DNA of 64,000 nt from Strongylocentrotus purpuratus. Taxonomy: Eukaryota; Echinodermata; Echinoidea; Camarodonta; Strongylocentrotidae. The stretch is taken from positions 27,603,856 to 27,667,855 of the forward strand of contig NW_022145599.1 of assembly GCF_000002235.5 (NCBI RefSeq), read 5' to 3'. The position numbers and the translations under genes are program-made. Below, piece after piece: positions 27,208 through 37,240 of the stretch. The notes beneath the pieces are model-generated. The model was not told where the DNA came from. It ran no database searches and saw nothing but the letters and a program-made list of their open reading frames with translations. Position 1 is the first letter of the stretch. Each line of letters opens with the position of its first letter.

Positions 27208-27419
27208 AATATGAGTAGCAGGGGCGGCTGAGCATATTCCAAAAAGGGCATTTTCTGGAGAAGAAAGGGCACCTACGAAGGGAAATCTCCAAGCAAAAGT
27301 AAAACCATTTTTCAGACATTGGTATATACCCCTAAATTGTGATTATACATTATCAGATAAAGACACTTATTAGAAAAGATGTAGAACACAAGTCAAAGTA
27401 AAAAAAGTAATTATCAGAG

Positions 27420-27620
27420 GTGAAAATGGAGCAATTCTCACACCCGGCCTGAAAAGGGGCAGTCATCAAAGGTGAAAAGGGGCACTTATGAGAATGGAAA
27501 AGGGGCATCTATAATAAAGGAAAAGAGACATTTGTTAAAAGAAAAGAGGGACCTCCCAAATTTTAATAGGGGTAGTTATCAAAAGTGAAAAGAGGCACTT
27601 TTCGTAGCTGAAAAGTATAA
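27420..27620 (+). repeat. Degenerate GAAAAGGGGCA(C/T) short tandem repeat
   Basis: Repeated motif GAAAAGGGGCA with variable 10-15 bp spacers. Related stretches lie at 27940-27990, 37370-37580, 45960-46160 and 46510-46720. It flanks the a-type vault RNA gene on both sides in copies A and C and seems to be part of the duplicated module. Confidence 0.65.
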
Positions 27621-27686
27621 TAAAAGTGCACACAGGATTATGGAACATCCATGCAAAACAACGAATATAGCTCATTCAAAATTAAA

Positions 27687-27746
27687 TGATGTAATCATGC
27701 AGTGTGATTGGGCAATATATAAATATCTATTCGTGTCACATGCATT
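27687..27746 (+). promoter_or_regulatory. Upstream Pol III promoter of the 27747 vtRNA
   Basis: TGATGTAATCA at -60, one base off the ATF/CRE-like palindrome seen in other copies, and TATATAAATA at -31 to -22. Confidence 0.6.
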
Positions 27747-27860
27747 GGCTGGCTAAGCAGTGTGGATACTTCGTAAAGCAAAATGGTATTGCAATTAACT
27801 GTCACTTAATGTTTGTGGGTTCGATCCCCACTGCGTTTCTTTCTACACGCGCGATCCAGC
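27747..27860 (+). ncRNA. Vault RNA, module A, type a
   Basis: A 114-nt locus starting GGCTGGCTAAGC and carrying GGATACTTCG, the conserved A-box region of vault RNAs (human vtRNA1-1 starts GGCTGGCTTTAGC and has TTACTTCG). The B box is in a perfect T-arm (GTGGG-TTCGATC-CCCAC). The 3' strand GATCCAGC pairs with the 5' GGCTGG, and T6 at 27861 is a Pol III terminator. Vault RNAs are Pol III transcripts bound in the cytoplasmic vault particle (MVP, TEP1, PARP4); human ones also bind p62 and restrain autophagy. This copy has GTAAAGC where others have GTATAGC, in the region of a second A-box-like motif. Confidence 0.85.
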
Positions 27861-28075
27861 TTTTTTGTTTTGTTTTCCTTTTGCTTGCTTTATTATTTCA
27901 ACAATTTCTTGCTGGTATAACAGCTATTCATGTCATCCTGGAAAGGGGCACTTATGAGAATGGAAAAGGAGCATCTATTATAAAGGAAGAGAGGCATTTG
28001 ATCTCCTAGCCTGACCCATCACCAAGAAAACTATGCCGCGACATAATGAACAAGGGCCTATTTCTGACGACCCCT

Positions 28076-28380
28076 GGACCCCATGCCAATTCGTGACCTG
28101 CCAGTGTCACAAATAAGGTATACAAAAAATGCTCATCTGACGATAATTTAATGTATAAAACCCCTGAGCTTCTGGGGGCTCCACCCCCTGGACCCAACAG
28201 CAATTTGGGCCCTGCCAGTGTCACAAATAAGGTATCAAAATATGCTCATCTGACCGTAATTTATTGCCCCAAACTCCTGAGCTTCCGGGGGCTCCACCCC
28301 CTAGACCCCAGGCCAATTCGTGCCCTGCCAGTGTCACAAATAAGGTATACAAATATGCTCATCTGCCGATAATTTAATAA
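28076..28380 (+). repeat. Tandem repeat, about 113-bp unit, 2.7 copies
   Basis: Units share CCCTGGACCC, then CCCTGCCAGTGTCACAAATA, then ATGCTCATCTG-CGATAATTTA and CCTGAGCTTC-GGGGGCTCCA. The start points are near 28076, 28191 and 28303. It is found only in copy A. Confidence 0.75.
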
Positions 28381-29109
28381 TATATGATAATATTCAAGCC
28401 CCCTCCCAAGCCATTGTTCTTGATTATGAATTGATTTAAACAAGGAACACCTAAAAAATCAATCCAAGAACCCCGGTCAAAGCCCCCCCCCCCCCCAAAA
28501 AAAAAAGCAAAACCAATTTAAGCCCCCACGCCCCCCATTCCCGCCAAAAAAACTTCTAGAACTACGCTTTACTCTAACCACTCAAGGCACTCGGTGAATT
28601 TTACATTGGGCCTAAAATAAAAACTTGCCCTTTGCTACCTACCCAAAAATCTGAAAATCTACGGTCGGCATTTTAAAAAAGTTTTTTTTTTTTAACTGTT
28701 TTTTAGAGAAAAAATTATTAATGAAAAAAAAAATTGTTTGTTTAAATGGGATATAAATGCACAACATCAAATTATTCCCAAATTCTCACTCGTCTTCTGC
28801 CCTAGTTTCAAAATCCTACCAGCACAGAGTGTTGTCTCAACACAACATTGCAAACCATGGATTATTATGAGGTGAAAAAAAAAAACTGAGAAATATCGAC
28901 CAAAAGAGGGCGGGAAAAAAAAACATTAAAAAAAAAAAAATTTCCCGACCGACCGACCCATATTTTGGCACCTAAAGGGCAATACAACAAGTTTTTATTT
29001 AAGGCCTTGTACTAAGCATGCTAAAGCTAGTAGTGGGCTTTTAAAGGACTATTTGGGGTTATTTTGCTTTGAGAAATTAATTAATATATTGTGCTTATCC
29101 CCCCCCCCC
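28381..29109. other. Spacer with C-run-bounded repeat sequence
   Basis: Poly-C/poly-A junctions (CCCCCAAAAAA) at about 28484 and further A-rich runs. Relatives occur at 30115-30300, 39770-39910 and 48910-49040. This is a dispersed repeat of the module and I see no gene. Confidence 0.5.
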
Positions 29110-29335
29110 CCAAACGCCTGTTTATCGCGAATACATCGGTTGCTCAAAGCATGGGTAGGGTCCATGCTCAAAGGCACTGAAAGATGACGTCACCCAAATG
29201 TGACCCTTCTACAAGTTCACTTCCGTGGCTTACTTCGATTTCATCATGGTCATATCCTCTCTCTCATTCTGTTCATACATCACCAGTCATTCTATAATGT
29301 ATAACGGCAGAATATGTTCATTGGGTTAATAGAGG
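29110..29335 (+). repeat. CRE-containing repeat block, copy 1
   Basis: About 220 bp from AAACGCCTG-TCATCGCGAAT through a perfect TGACGTCA at 29185-29192 to AACGGCAGAATATGTTCATT. It recurs at 30425, 40060 and 49195. The CRE palindrome is intact in all four, but no vault-RNA-like body follows at the usual distance. Confidence 0.7.
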
Positions 29336-29490
29336 AACAAACCCATAATTCGTCTCGATTGGTTTTTACAGGCTTGTAGCCTACAAATGACTTTTACTTG
29401 CCCATGCGCAGATACCTTTAACGCTTAAAACGATATCCGATTTAAACGTGGCAGATGAACGGTGAAAGTGCGATGATTATCCCTTCTCAA

Positions 29491-29517
29491 TATATACCTA
29501 TTGGTGACTACCTCTCC
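29491..29517 (+). promoter_or_regulatory. TATA element of the 29518 vtRNA
   Basis: TATATACC at 29491-29498, from -27. No CRE palindrome is visible within 100 bp; the nearest is at 29185. Confidence 0.5.
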
Positions 29518-29633
29518 GGCTGGCTAAGCAGTGTGGATACTTCGTATAATGTAATTGGGAGCATGCCAGATTAATAATCTAGAAATGTAGGTTCAAATCC
29601 TACTGCGTCTATTTCCACACGCGCCATCCAGCC
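29518..29633 (+). ncRNA. Vault RNA, module A, type b with tRNA-like core
   Basis: A 116-nt locus with GGCTGG/CCAGCC closing strands, GGATACTTCG and T4 at 29634. Its central part is laid out like a tRNA: D-arm-like ATGTAATTGGGAGCAT, then CCAGA-TTAATAA-TCTAG (anticodon-like stem-loop, AAT at the anticodon position), a 4-nt variable loop and GTAGG-TTCAAAT-CCTAC. No 7-bp acceptor stem exists next to this core; the vtRNA arms take its place. Confidence 0.8.
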
Positions 29634-30114
29634 TTTTGTGATTTGCTCTTTTGTTTCATGTTGTTCCATTTCTTGTGTGTTCATAAGGCTTTACCTGATT
29701 GATGGAGACAGCTACGGCAGAGCTGGGGCGAGGGGCCACACATACCCCCCCCCCCCTCCCCCATATTTTCCCCAAAACAATACACATTCTTCGCATACGA
29801 TATTGTTATGCCGGTGTTTGGTCCAGGGATGTCGTCAAAAAAAAACAAAAAAAATCGGTTAGTAGGAAATTTAAGACAGAAAAGACACACTGTCGCAGGA
29901 GCTGGCATGTCGTACCGTATCCATCTTTATTGTTTGAAGAATTAAATGTTATTATGTAATAGTTCATAAAAGGAGGAAACTCAGCGCTCCATTAATCATT
30001 GGACTCACTCCACCCGGTAGCGGTTCTAAGGGGTGGGGGGGGGGGGGGGCGCTGTTGAGTGTTCAAGCCCCCTCAAAATAAATGAATAAATAAATAACCA
30101 AACACAACTGATTT

Positions 30115-30300
30115 AAGCCCCCCCCCCCCCCCCCCCAGCCATTTTTCTCGATTATGATTTAATTCAAACAAGGCACACCTACAAAATCAATCCAAGAACC
30201 CCGGTCAAAGCCCCGCCCCCCCAAAAAAAAAAGCTAAACCAAAGCCCCCACACCCCAACCCCCCAACCCTCCCCCCCCCCCCCCAAAAAAAACCTCCTAG
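30115..30300. repeat. C-run-bounded dispersed repeat
   Basis: Poly-C runs alternate with AAGCCCCC and CCAAAAAA motifs. It matches the spacer repeats at 28470-28560, 39770-39910 and 48910-49040. Confidence 0.55.
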
Positions 30301-30424
30301 AACCGCGCTTTTACTCTAACCACTCAGCGAAGGTTTAAACTATACTAAGCGTGCTAAAGCTAGTATTAGGCTTTATTTAATGATTATCTGGTGTTATTTT
30401 GTTATAAGAAATCAATTAATATCC

Positions 30425-30632
30425 CCGTGTTTAACCCACAAAACGCCTGCTCATCGCGAATACATCGGTTGCACAAAGGCACTAAAAGATGACGTCACCC
30501 GAAATGTGACCCTTCTGCAAGTTCACTTCCGTGGCTCAGTTCGCTTTTATCATGGTCATATCCTCTCACTAATTATTTGCATACATCAACAGCCATTTTA
30601 TAACGTATAACGGCAGAATATGTTCATTGGGC
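30425..30632 (+). repeat. CRE-containing repeat block, copy 2
   Basis: Second copy of the 29110 block, with TGACGTCA at 30490-30497. Copy A of the module carries two such blocks while B and C carry one each. Confidence 0.7.
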
Positions 30633-30764
30633 ACAATTTTGAGAGAAAAAATATGGGGAGGGGGGGTATCAGATTTTTTTTCTCGAAATATATAAAGAGA
30701 AAGAAAAAAGAACCAACGCTTTGAAATCTTTAACGTATATCGGTGAACGGGAAGGATGTATTAA

Positions 30765-30835
30765 TGACGTCATATTTTGTCTGATGGTGTAACAACGTGT
30801 GGCTTGCTTAAAACAGTATTATTAACAACTAGCTT
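30765..30835 (+). promoter_or_regulatory. CRE promoter of the 30836 vtRNA
   Basis: Perfect TGACGTCA at -71 to -64 and AT-rich AGTATTATTAAC around -30 to -20. Confidence 0.65.
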
Positions 30836-30944
30836 GGCTGGCTTAGCATGGTGGATACTTCGTATAGCAAAATATTGCATTTATTGTTCATATAAAACTT
30901 GTGGGTTCGAGTCCCACTGCGTCACTCTACATGCGCGATCCAGC
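30836..30944 (+). ncRNA. Vault RNA, module A, type d
   Basis: A 109-nt locus: GGCTGGCTTAGC at the 5' end, GGATACTTCG, T-arm GTGGG-TTCGAGT-CCCAC and GATCCAGC, then T6 at 30945. The second stem changes in a matched way: GCATG-TGG near the 5' end faces CTACATGC near the 3' end, where type a/f genes have GC-GTGTGG facing CTACACGC. The core is shorter than in types a and f. It is the best-preserved d copy: its 3' stem strand is intact, while the B and C copies have changes in it. Confidence 0.85.
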
Positions 30945-31769
30945 TTTTTTGCGGGGAAGTGTTATTTTTGAAAAATATTAAATTATTAATAAATATATAC
31001 TGACTATTCAGTTTTCGTGCTTAACTATTGACATGGCCATGATAGACGTCCCAAAATAAGATGATAAGTTTTCCTAGACGCTCTGGGTCTAGGCATTGAG
31101 AAAGCGTTGACATTCTGGGAGGGGGGGGGTGGGCGGGTGTGCACGGTCTTACAAGGAAAATACAAAGTAACGAGGTCACTCATGGGGGAGGGGTTAGGAA
31201 AGGTTCTGACGTCTTCTTTTCATGTTCCTTTCACTCTCTCTTTCTGTTTTCTTGTTTCTTTTTTTTCTTTTCCGCCGTACCATTTGGCCACTGCCCCGCA
31301 CCCCCCCCCCCCCCCCTCCGTAACTACGCCAGTGTCAACAAGCTTACTACTGCAATATATAACGCCTTCAATGTTCAATGTTCAGGGATGGAAGCACATA
31401 TTATAACTCTTTTCTCTTCTTTTTCTTTTTCTTTTCCTTCTTCTTCATATTATTTTCTCCCACACTTCTACAAGTTCTACATCCGGAGACTTGCACTCCC
31501 GAAACTTCTTTTCCACAAATTCCATTTTTTTCTCCACGCATGCGCGTGCCCGCCCGATTAGCCCACGGCTTAACCAATCATATTTCAAAGGAGGTTTAAA
31601 TAATGTATAGTATATGATTTCTCGTCAAATCTTCAAAAAGGTTCGAGGAAATGCTAGTGAACAGAATCCTTGTCAAAATGGCTAGGATCTGATTCAAAAA
31701 ATAAATTACAACCAGGCGATTTGTGTAGCGTGCTCCTCTTCCTTCTCTACCTTCCTTCTTTTTCTTTTC

Positions 31770-31864
31770 GTCTTCTTCTTCTTCTTCTTCTTCTTCTTCT
31801 TCTTCTTCTTCTTCTTCTTCTTCTTCTTCTTCTTCTTCTTCTTCTTCTTTTTCTTCTTCTTCTC
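31770..31864. repeat. (CTT)n microsatellite
   Basis: About 95 bp of nearly pure TTC/CTT triplets. Modules B and C carry a longer degenerate TTTCTC tract at the matching place (43140-43385, 51890-52130). Confidence 0.95.
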
Positions 31865-32034
31865 CCATTTTAATCGTGCCGGTGCCCCCCTCAATGGATG
31901 GACTCACTACACGCCACATCTCAGCCCTTATTTATCTCTACGAAGGAAGAATGAGTAATACATCAATGACATTGCATTGTGGTGGTGCAACAACCTGTGG
32001 GTTTTTAAACTGTGTGTCATTGCATACTAGGTTT

Positions 32035-32112
32035 GGCTGGCTAGGCAGTGTGGATACTTCGTATAGCAAAAATGGCAACGCAATTAAATTTTCTTATATT
32101 AGTTGTGGGTTC
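32035..32112 (+). pseudogene. Vault RNA pseudogene, module A, type e
   Basis: The 5' half (GGCTGGCTAGGC, GGATACTTCG) and T-arm GTGGG-TTCGATT-CCCAC are intact, but the sequence after CCCACG passes into TTTGATTTTATTG with no CCAGC strand to close the molecule. The upstream CRE is degraded (CAATGACATT). It might still be transcribed and stop at TTTTATT, but the defining terminal stem is lost. Confidence 0.7.
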
Positions 32113-32284
32113 GATTCCCACGTTTGATTTTATTGTTATTTTCTTGCACTTTGCTTGAATTCATAACTTATTAAATTCTGAAATACAAAGAAAGAAATAC
32201 AGATTACCGAGAGTCCTTTACAGGTCCCCCCAATCATCCCCTCTTCTCTCACATGGTACAACCGCAAGTCTAATGTATAAAGTC

Positions 32285-32285
<1 letters not shown>

Positions 32286-32338
<53 letters not shown>
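32286..32338. repeat. (TA)n microsatellite
   Basis: A pure TA run of about 53 bp. It is short or lost in modules B and C. Confidence 0.95.
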
Positions 32339-32343
<5 letters not shown>

Positions 32344-32507
32344 GTTCATGTATGTATATGTTTGTACATGTATGTAAAGGTGTATATCGATGTACATATT
32401 GAGCTTTGATATAGAGATAACATTTATATACAACAGTATTATCAAAAAGCAAACAGGGAAATGGCTCTTACATGCATCACAACGAATATAGTTTATTGGA
32501 GAATAAA

Positions 32508-32567
32508 TGATGTCATCATGCAGTGTGATTGGGCAATCTATAAATATATATTCGTGTAATTTTGATC
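32508..32567 (+). promoter_or_regulatory. ATF/CRE-like and TATA promoter of the 32568 vtRNA
   Basis: TGATGTCATCA palindrome at -60 to -50 and CTATAAATATATA from about -30. The spacing is conserved in the f genes of all three modules. Confidence 0.7.
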
Positions 32568-32682
32568 GGCTGGCTAAGCAGTGTGGATACTTCGTATAGC
32601 AAAATGGCATTGCAATTAACCTTCCTTTAATGATAGTGGGTTCGATCCCCACTGCGTTTACTTCTACACGCGCGATCCAGCC
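32568..32682 (+). ncRNA. Vault RNA, module A, type f
   Basis: A 115-nt locus taken as the reference copy. GGCTGG at the 5' end pairs fully with CCAGCC at the 3' end. A second stem pairs GTGTGG with CTACAC, with flanking GC/GC. TACTTCG follows. The second A-box-like TAGCAAAATGG lies about 42 nt before the B box GGTTCGATCCC at 32639-32649. T5 at 32683 terminates. Nearly the same sequence occurs at 44094 and 52844. Confidence 0.9.
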
Positions 32683-33225
32683 TTTTTATTCCTTCTTGCA
32701 TTATATTTCAACAATTTCATGCTGACAGTGTATAACATTTTATTCAATTCATCATGATGCCATCAACTGGCAAATAATTAATATGTACATTATAATTTAC
32801 ATCCTCGCTCGCACCCCCTCCCCACCCCCATTCAACTGGACTTGAAGAGATCACCATAGATGTTAATTCAAACATCTATGTATTTGATCAAACTAATGAA
32901 TTATAAATCATCAAAATTGTTAAAGATATGAAAACGAGTTATAGCACTGGCTTTGATGATATCAATACTTTTGTTGTAAAACAAAAAAAGGGGGGGGGGT
33001 GGTAGTGATCGAGCACTACATTTTTTTCTGCCCTCATAAATTGCAAAATCGCATCCCCCCACCCCCCGAGCATCAGGGAAGGGGGTCCGTCTCCAAATAA
33101 ATGTAACATTAACGTGTTTTTACCTGTTTTTTTCCCAGGAGAGGGGGCCCCGGCCCCCTCCTGGATCCGATAATTGATATTAATTGAACCCTATAAATAG
33201 ACTGCAAAAAGGGGCCTTACATATA

Positions 33226-33580
33226 TGTTTGAATTCAAGTTCAAGTTCAGTTTATTTCACATCCAATAAGAAACTTACAGCATTATAACATTCAAAATAC
33301 AATTATACAAAATGCAATATATATAAAGTATAATAAGAACAAATAAAACAACAGTAGTAACACTAAAAATGATTAATGGGTGGAGTAGGGATGTGAGGGA
33401 CCAGAAAAGGCCATTGACCTATCTAGGCTGGTCCCCTTTTTCTACAACCCCAAAAGTAAAATCTTCAGTAATTAAAAGCAAAATATTAACAATATAGACA
33501 TTGCATGTACATGGACATATACACACATATAAGGACAGGCAGAATTAATAAAAGCTAAAAAAAAAAAGTATATTATAACT
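33226..33580 (-). mobile_element. LINE 3' end, reverse orientation, module A
   Basis: Read on the minus strand, the end is AATAAACTGAACTTGAACTTGAA, a short tandem tail as in CR1/L2-like LINEs. It is preceded by a hairpin-like GGGACCAGCC...GGTCCC segment. No coding part remains. Copies lie at 44508 and 53506. Confidence 0.55.
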
Positions 33581-34172
33581 TGATATTTGTTTGTGTTTAA
33601 AATTACGCTTAAAACTAGACAATGTTGGGCATACTTAGCTCCGTCACGCCCAATATTTGCAAGATTAAACACATTGATAGTTTTTTATATTCATAAAATC
33701 CAAATTGCGATCTTGATGTATTACGTGAAACATAATTTAGCACCTCTTAATATAATCAATCTATTTCAGTATAATAAAGATTACCATCAATATAATACTC
33801 GTTCCCACAATAAATTCCAATTTCCATTAGCACTCAATCAGTCAACTCTTATTGCATTTACATCTGCGGATCCTCAAATATGGAATTCCCTCCCTTCTGA
33901 TATAATCTCTAGCACTAATGTTACTTCATTTAAAACCAAACTCAAATGTTTAATATTAACTACCTATGCCAAATAAACACGTAAATTCATCTCTCCTCCC
34001 ATGTTTATTTTATGTATATTTCTTTAGGTATTGGGGGCCCCATTAATCAAGCCTTGGTTTTTAGGGCCTCCCTGGCCATTTACACTGTATACAAAAAATA
34101 CAAATGATTTGTATACTGTTTATTATTTTAAATGGTTTAATAAAACGAATTGAGACAAAAATGAATTGAATT
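33581..34172 (+). mobile_element. LINE C-terminal fragment (CR1/L2-like), module A
   Basis: A frame ending at 33976 encodes the C-terminal end of a non-LTR reverse transcriptase protein: YNTRSHNKFQFP, then PQIWNSLPSDI, then a Lys-rich end, the usual tail of CR1/L2/Rex-type LINEs. A 3' UTR with GGGGGCCCCATTAATCAAGC and a GAATTGA-type tail follows. It is heavily 5'-truncated with no catalytic motif. It abuts the g-type vtRNA terminator at 34175, an arrangement kept in all modules. Confidence 0.75.
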
Positions 34173-34180
34173 TCAAAAAA

Positions 34181-34295
34181 GCTGGATCGCGCGTGTAGAA
34201 AGAGACGCAGTGGGGATCGAACCCACAAATACTCATGTGATTAATAAGGGCTTTACCATTTAGCTATACGAAGTATCCACACTGCTTAGCCAGCC
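34181..34295 (-). ncRNA. Vault RNA, module A, type g (reverse strand)
   Basis: A 115-nt locus on the minus strand with GGCTGGCTAAGC at the start, GATCCAGC at the end and T6 (34175-34180). The core looks strongly tRNA-like: TAGCTAAATGGTAAAGC matches a D-arm/A-box, CTTAT-TAATCAC-ATGAG can form an anticodon-like stem-loop, and GTGGG-TTCGATC-CCCAC forms the T-arm. Its direction is opposite to the other genes of the module. Confidence 0.85.
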
Positions 34296-34367
34296 ACTCA
34301 ATATGATCAAATTAGGTATACTAACTTTTCATTTGGTGTCGTCATAGGTTGTTTGGAAGTGACGTCA
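34296..34367 (-). promoter_or_regulatory. CRE promoter of the 34295 vtRNA
   Basis: On the minus strand TGACGTCA lies at -65 to -72 and AGTATACCTAA lies near -30 to -20. Confidence 0.65.
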
Positions 34368-34930
34368 CTTTATACACTTCTCTAAACAGAAGCAAAATTG
34401 GTTATAACGAATAACGAACATTGAGTCCACTGTCACTATTTTAATACCCCCAACCGTCTTCCTTCGTCTCCCCCTCCCCCCTCTCTCTCTCTCTAGCTCC
34501 CCCCCCCCCTCTCTCTCTATCTCTGAAGAAGGGGCGCAATGGACGTAGTCTATTGTGTTTGTTTACAGCAGTGGCGGATCCAGGGGGGGGGGCGAAACGG
34601 CCGCGGCCCCCCCCCCCCCCTATTGGCGGCACAAAAAAAAAGAGGAAGAAAAGAAGAGAAGAAAAAAAAAGGAGAAGAGAAGAAAAAAAAGGGGAAGAAA
34701 AGAAAAGAAAGAAGAGAAAAGAAATATAAAGAGAGAGAGAGAGAGAGAAAAAAAAATAAAAAAGGAGAACCCCCCCCCCCCCCCCTCCCAGTCCGGGGTC
34801 GGACGGACCGAATTTGTTTTCCCCAAATCTCCGATAAAGGGTTACTTTTCACCCAACAAAGTCCGGCCCGTAATACACAAAAATCCGTCCCGTACTGACT
34901 TTACACACCGGAGATACTAGATGGGTGCTT
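34368..34930. repeat. CT tract and G/C-run-bounded interspersed repeat
   Basis: CT/C-rich sequence at 34465-34522, then GTGGCGGATCCAGG leading into G and C runs at 34580-34620, an A/G-rich body, C18 near 34769 and a minus-strand copy of the GTGTGTAAAGTCA-TACGG motif near 34890-34913. The frames inside are low-complexity Lys/Glu/Pro and not genes. Confidence 0.6.
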
Positions 34931-35780
34931 TCAAAGAGAGGGAACATACATGCGCGTACCCTAGATAACACCGAGTTTGTGGGGGGGGGGGGGGGGTCGG
35001 GTTAGAAAGGGGAATGACAAGGAAATGGTGCTAAGTGACAGTAACGACGAATAAGGGAAAACTATAATCGGGAGATTTGGGGTCATTCCAGAAGGCTTGG
35101 CAAACGTTATTGAACAGAGGGGGCAGGGCCGGCCGGATAGAATCTCGAGCTGCGGATGCAAAGTTTAACATTAAAAACAGCCCCTGCGCTACAAAGGTCA
35201 TCACTCTTTAGTGAGAAATTTGAAAAGGGCACAATATTGTGTATATCTTTTAAATAGAAGCTATATACTCAACAGTCAAATTTTAAATTAACGGTAGGGC
35301 CGCTTCATAACTCTTATGTTGCCCTTAATTTGGATTCAGCTCATACCAACTCGCTTATGCATGTATTTGAACTCATGTTGGTAGTAATCATGGACAAGGG
35401 CGGCGATCCTGGGTCCGATAGGGGGACACATCCCCCAGGAAATTTAGAAATATAGCTAGAAAGAAATATAGCGGAAAGAACGTACATGTTGTGCCTAAGG
35501 ATTTTTCTAGAATGCATAATTTCAGCATTCAACATTGCAAAATCTCGCTTGGTCGCTACGGCCGGCCCTCGCCCGATAACACAAAACTATGATATGACGC
35601 TCCCGGCCGTGATTTATCCATGGTTGGTGTAATTTAATTTCTACTAACCTAATTGTGTGCTATTACTATCACGGTTGTTTCATTTTCCCTTTAAAGCAGG
35701 CGCGTAGCTAGGGGCGGTAGGGGCAGTAAGAGGACATAGGACGAAAAAAGGAGCAGAAAAAGAAACATTTTTGAAAATTC
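34931..35780. other. Inter-module spacer, nothing recognised
   Basis: A G run at 34981-34996 and otherwise unremarkable sequence with no gene. It separates module A from the forward satellite array. Confidence 0.45.
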
Positions 35781-35785
35781 TGACA

Positions 35786-36595
35786 AGTCGAGAACGGTAC
35801 AACGAATCGTCTTCTGTCTCTAATAATTTAATGAAATGTTAAAGCTTCCGCGCTTCACTCGGGAGGGGGAGATGGGCAACTGAATTCAGACAAGGATTGA
35901 GAGTCGAGAATGGTACAACGAATCGTCTTCTGTCTCTAATAATTTAATGAAACGTCAAAGCTTCCGCGCTTTGTGCGGGAGGAGGGAAGCTGAATTCAAA
36001 TAAGGATTAAGAGTCGAGAAAGGTACAACGAATCGTCTTCTTTCTCTCATAATTTAATGAATCGTCAAAAGTTTACGCGCTATGCGCGGGAGGAGGGGGA
36101 AAACTGAATTCAAACAAGGATTAAGAGTCAAGAATGGTACAACGAATCATCTTCTTTCTCTAATAATTAAATGAAGCGTCAAAAGTTTACGCGCTACGCG
36201 TGGGTTGAGGGGGGGGGGAATCAATTCAGACAAGAATTAAGAGTCGAGAACGGTACAACGAATCGTGTTCTTTCTCTAATAATTGAATGAAACGTTAAGC
36301 TTCTGAACTTTGCGCGGGAGAGGTGGGGGGGAGGGGGGAACTGAATTAAGACAAGGATTACGAGTCGAGAATGGTACAATAAATCGCCTTCTTTCTCTAA
36401 TAATTAATGAAAGGTCAAAGCTTCCGCGCTTCGCGCGGGGGGTGGGGGGGGGGGGGGGAACTGAATTCAGACAAGGATTATGACAAGTATTAACGAGTCG
36501 AGAATGGTACAACAAATTGTCTTCTTTCTCTTATAATTTCATGAAACAGCAAAGCTTCTGCGCTTCGCGCGTAATGGGGGGGGGGGGGGGGGGGC
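35786..36595 (+). repeat. Satellite array, about 110-130-bp unit, 7 copies
   Basis: Each unit has AGTCGAGAA-GGTACAACGAA, then CTTCT-TCTCTAATAATT-A, then AAGCTTCCGCGCTT-GCGCGG and a variable G run. Starts are near 35786, 35902, 36012, 36126, 36242, 36363 and 36495. The reverse complement of the same unit forms the arrays at 41865 and 50990. Confidence 0.85.
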
Positions 36596-37240
36596 AGCGA
36601 GCTGCCCTAATATGAATATTTCATATCTTTCCTCGTTTATTTTGGTGATAAATACCACTTTTACTAAATACATATTATGCTCAGATTTTTGCTCGCTCGC
36701 TTCGCTCGCCGAATTGTGAAACAAGAAAATTACTTTTCGGGCAAGAGGTTATAGCCGTCCCCCCCGATGAAAATTTCAAAAATTGTACCGGTATGGTGCT
36801 TCTAATATGACCTTGTCAGTATTGTTATGCTGAGTTGACAAAACGGTCTGCGCAATTTTCAAATTTTCCCCGGCCCCCCCCCCCCCCCCTATTGGAAAAT
36901 CCTGGATCCGCGCCTGTACAGGGCGGGGTTTACCATGTATTAAGGATATTTTAGTAGGGGTAACTTGCCCCTTTACCCCAATCTCGTTCTGAATTTGCCT
37001 ATTCCCTCTTAATAGTTTATGGTACACCATAATGAACTCCAAATTGTACAGCAATTTTTAATAATCTAAACCAAGACAGACAGAACGGATATTTGCAGAG
37101 ATCTACAGAGGGCGCCAACACATCAGTGACGTCACATCGTTGTGTCACTCCGTGGTGCAATCTTCCAATTTCATACCCAGAGTTCATATGAGTTGTATGC
37201 TTTTTTCTTTCTTTTCGGGAATAGTAATAGTAGGAGAAGT
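36596..37240. other. Spacer before module B
   Basis: G run at about 36579-36594, C run at about 36876-36889 followed by AAAATCCTGGATCCGC, again the G/C-run-bounded repeat style. No gene was recognised. Confidence 0.45.

Noticed and set aside
33587-33976. Conserved 129-residue frame in three places as a host gene family
   Set aside because: The PQIWNSLPSDI-type ending is the C-terminal part of a LINE protein and the copies travel with the duplicated module.
35786-36595. CRISPR-like array (regular repeats of about 115 bp)
   Set aside because: Units are contiguous, diverged and lack unique spacers. This is a eukaryotic satellite.
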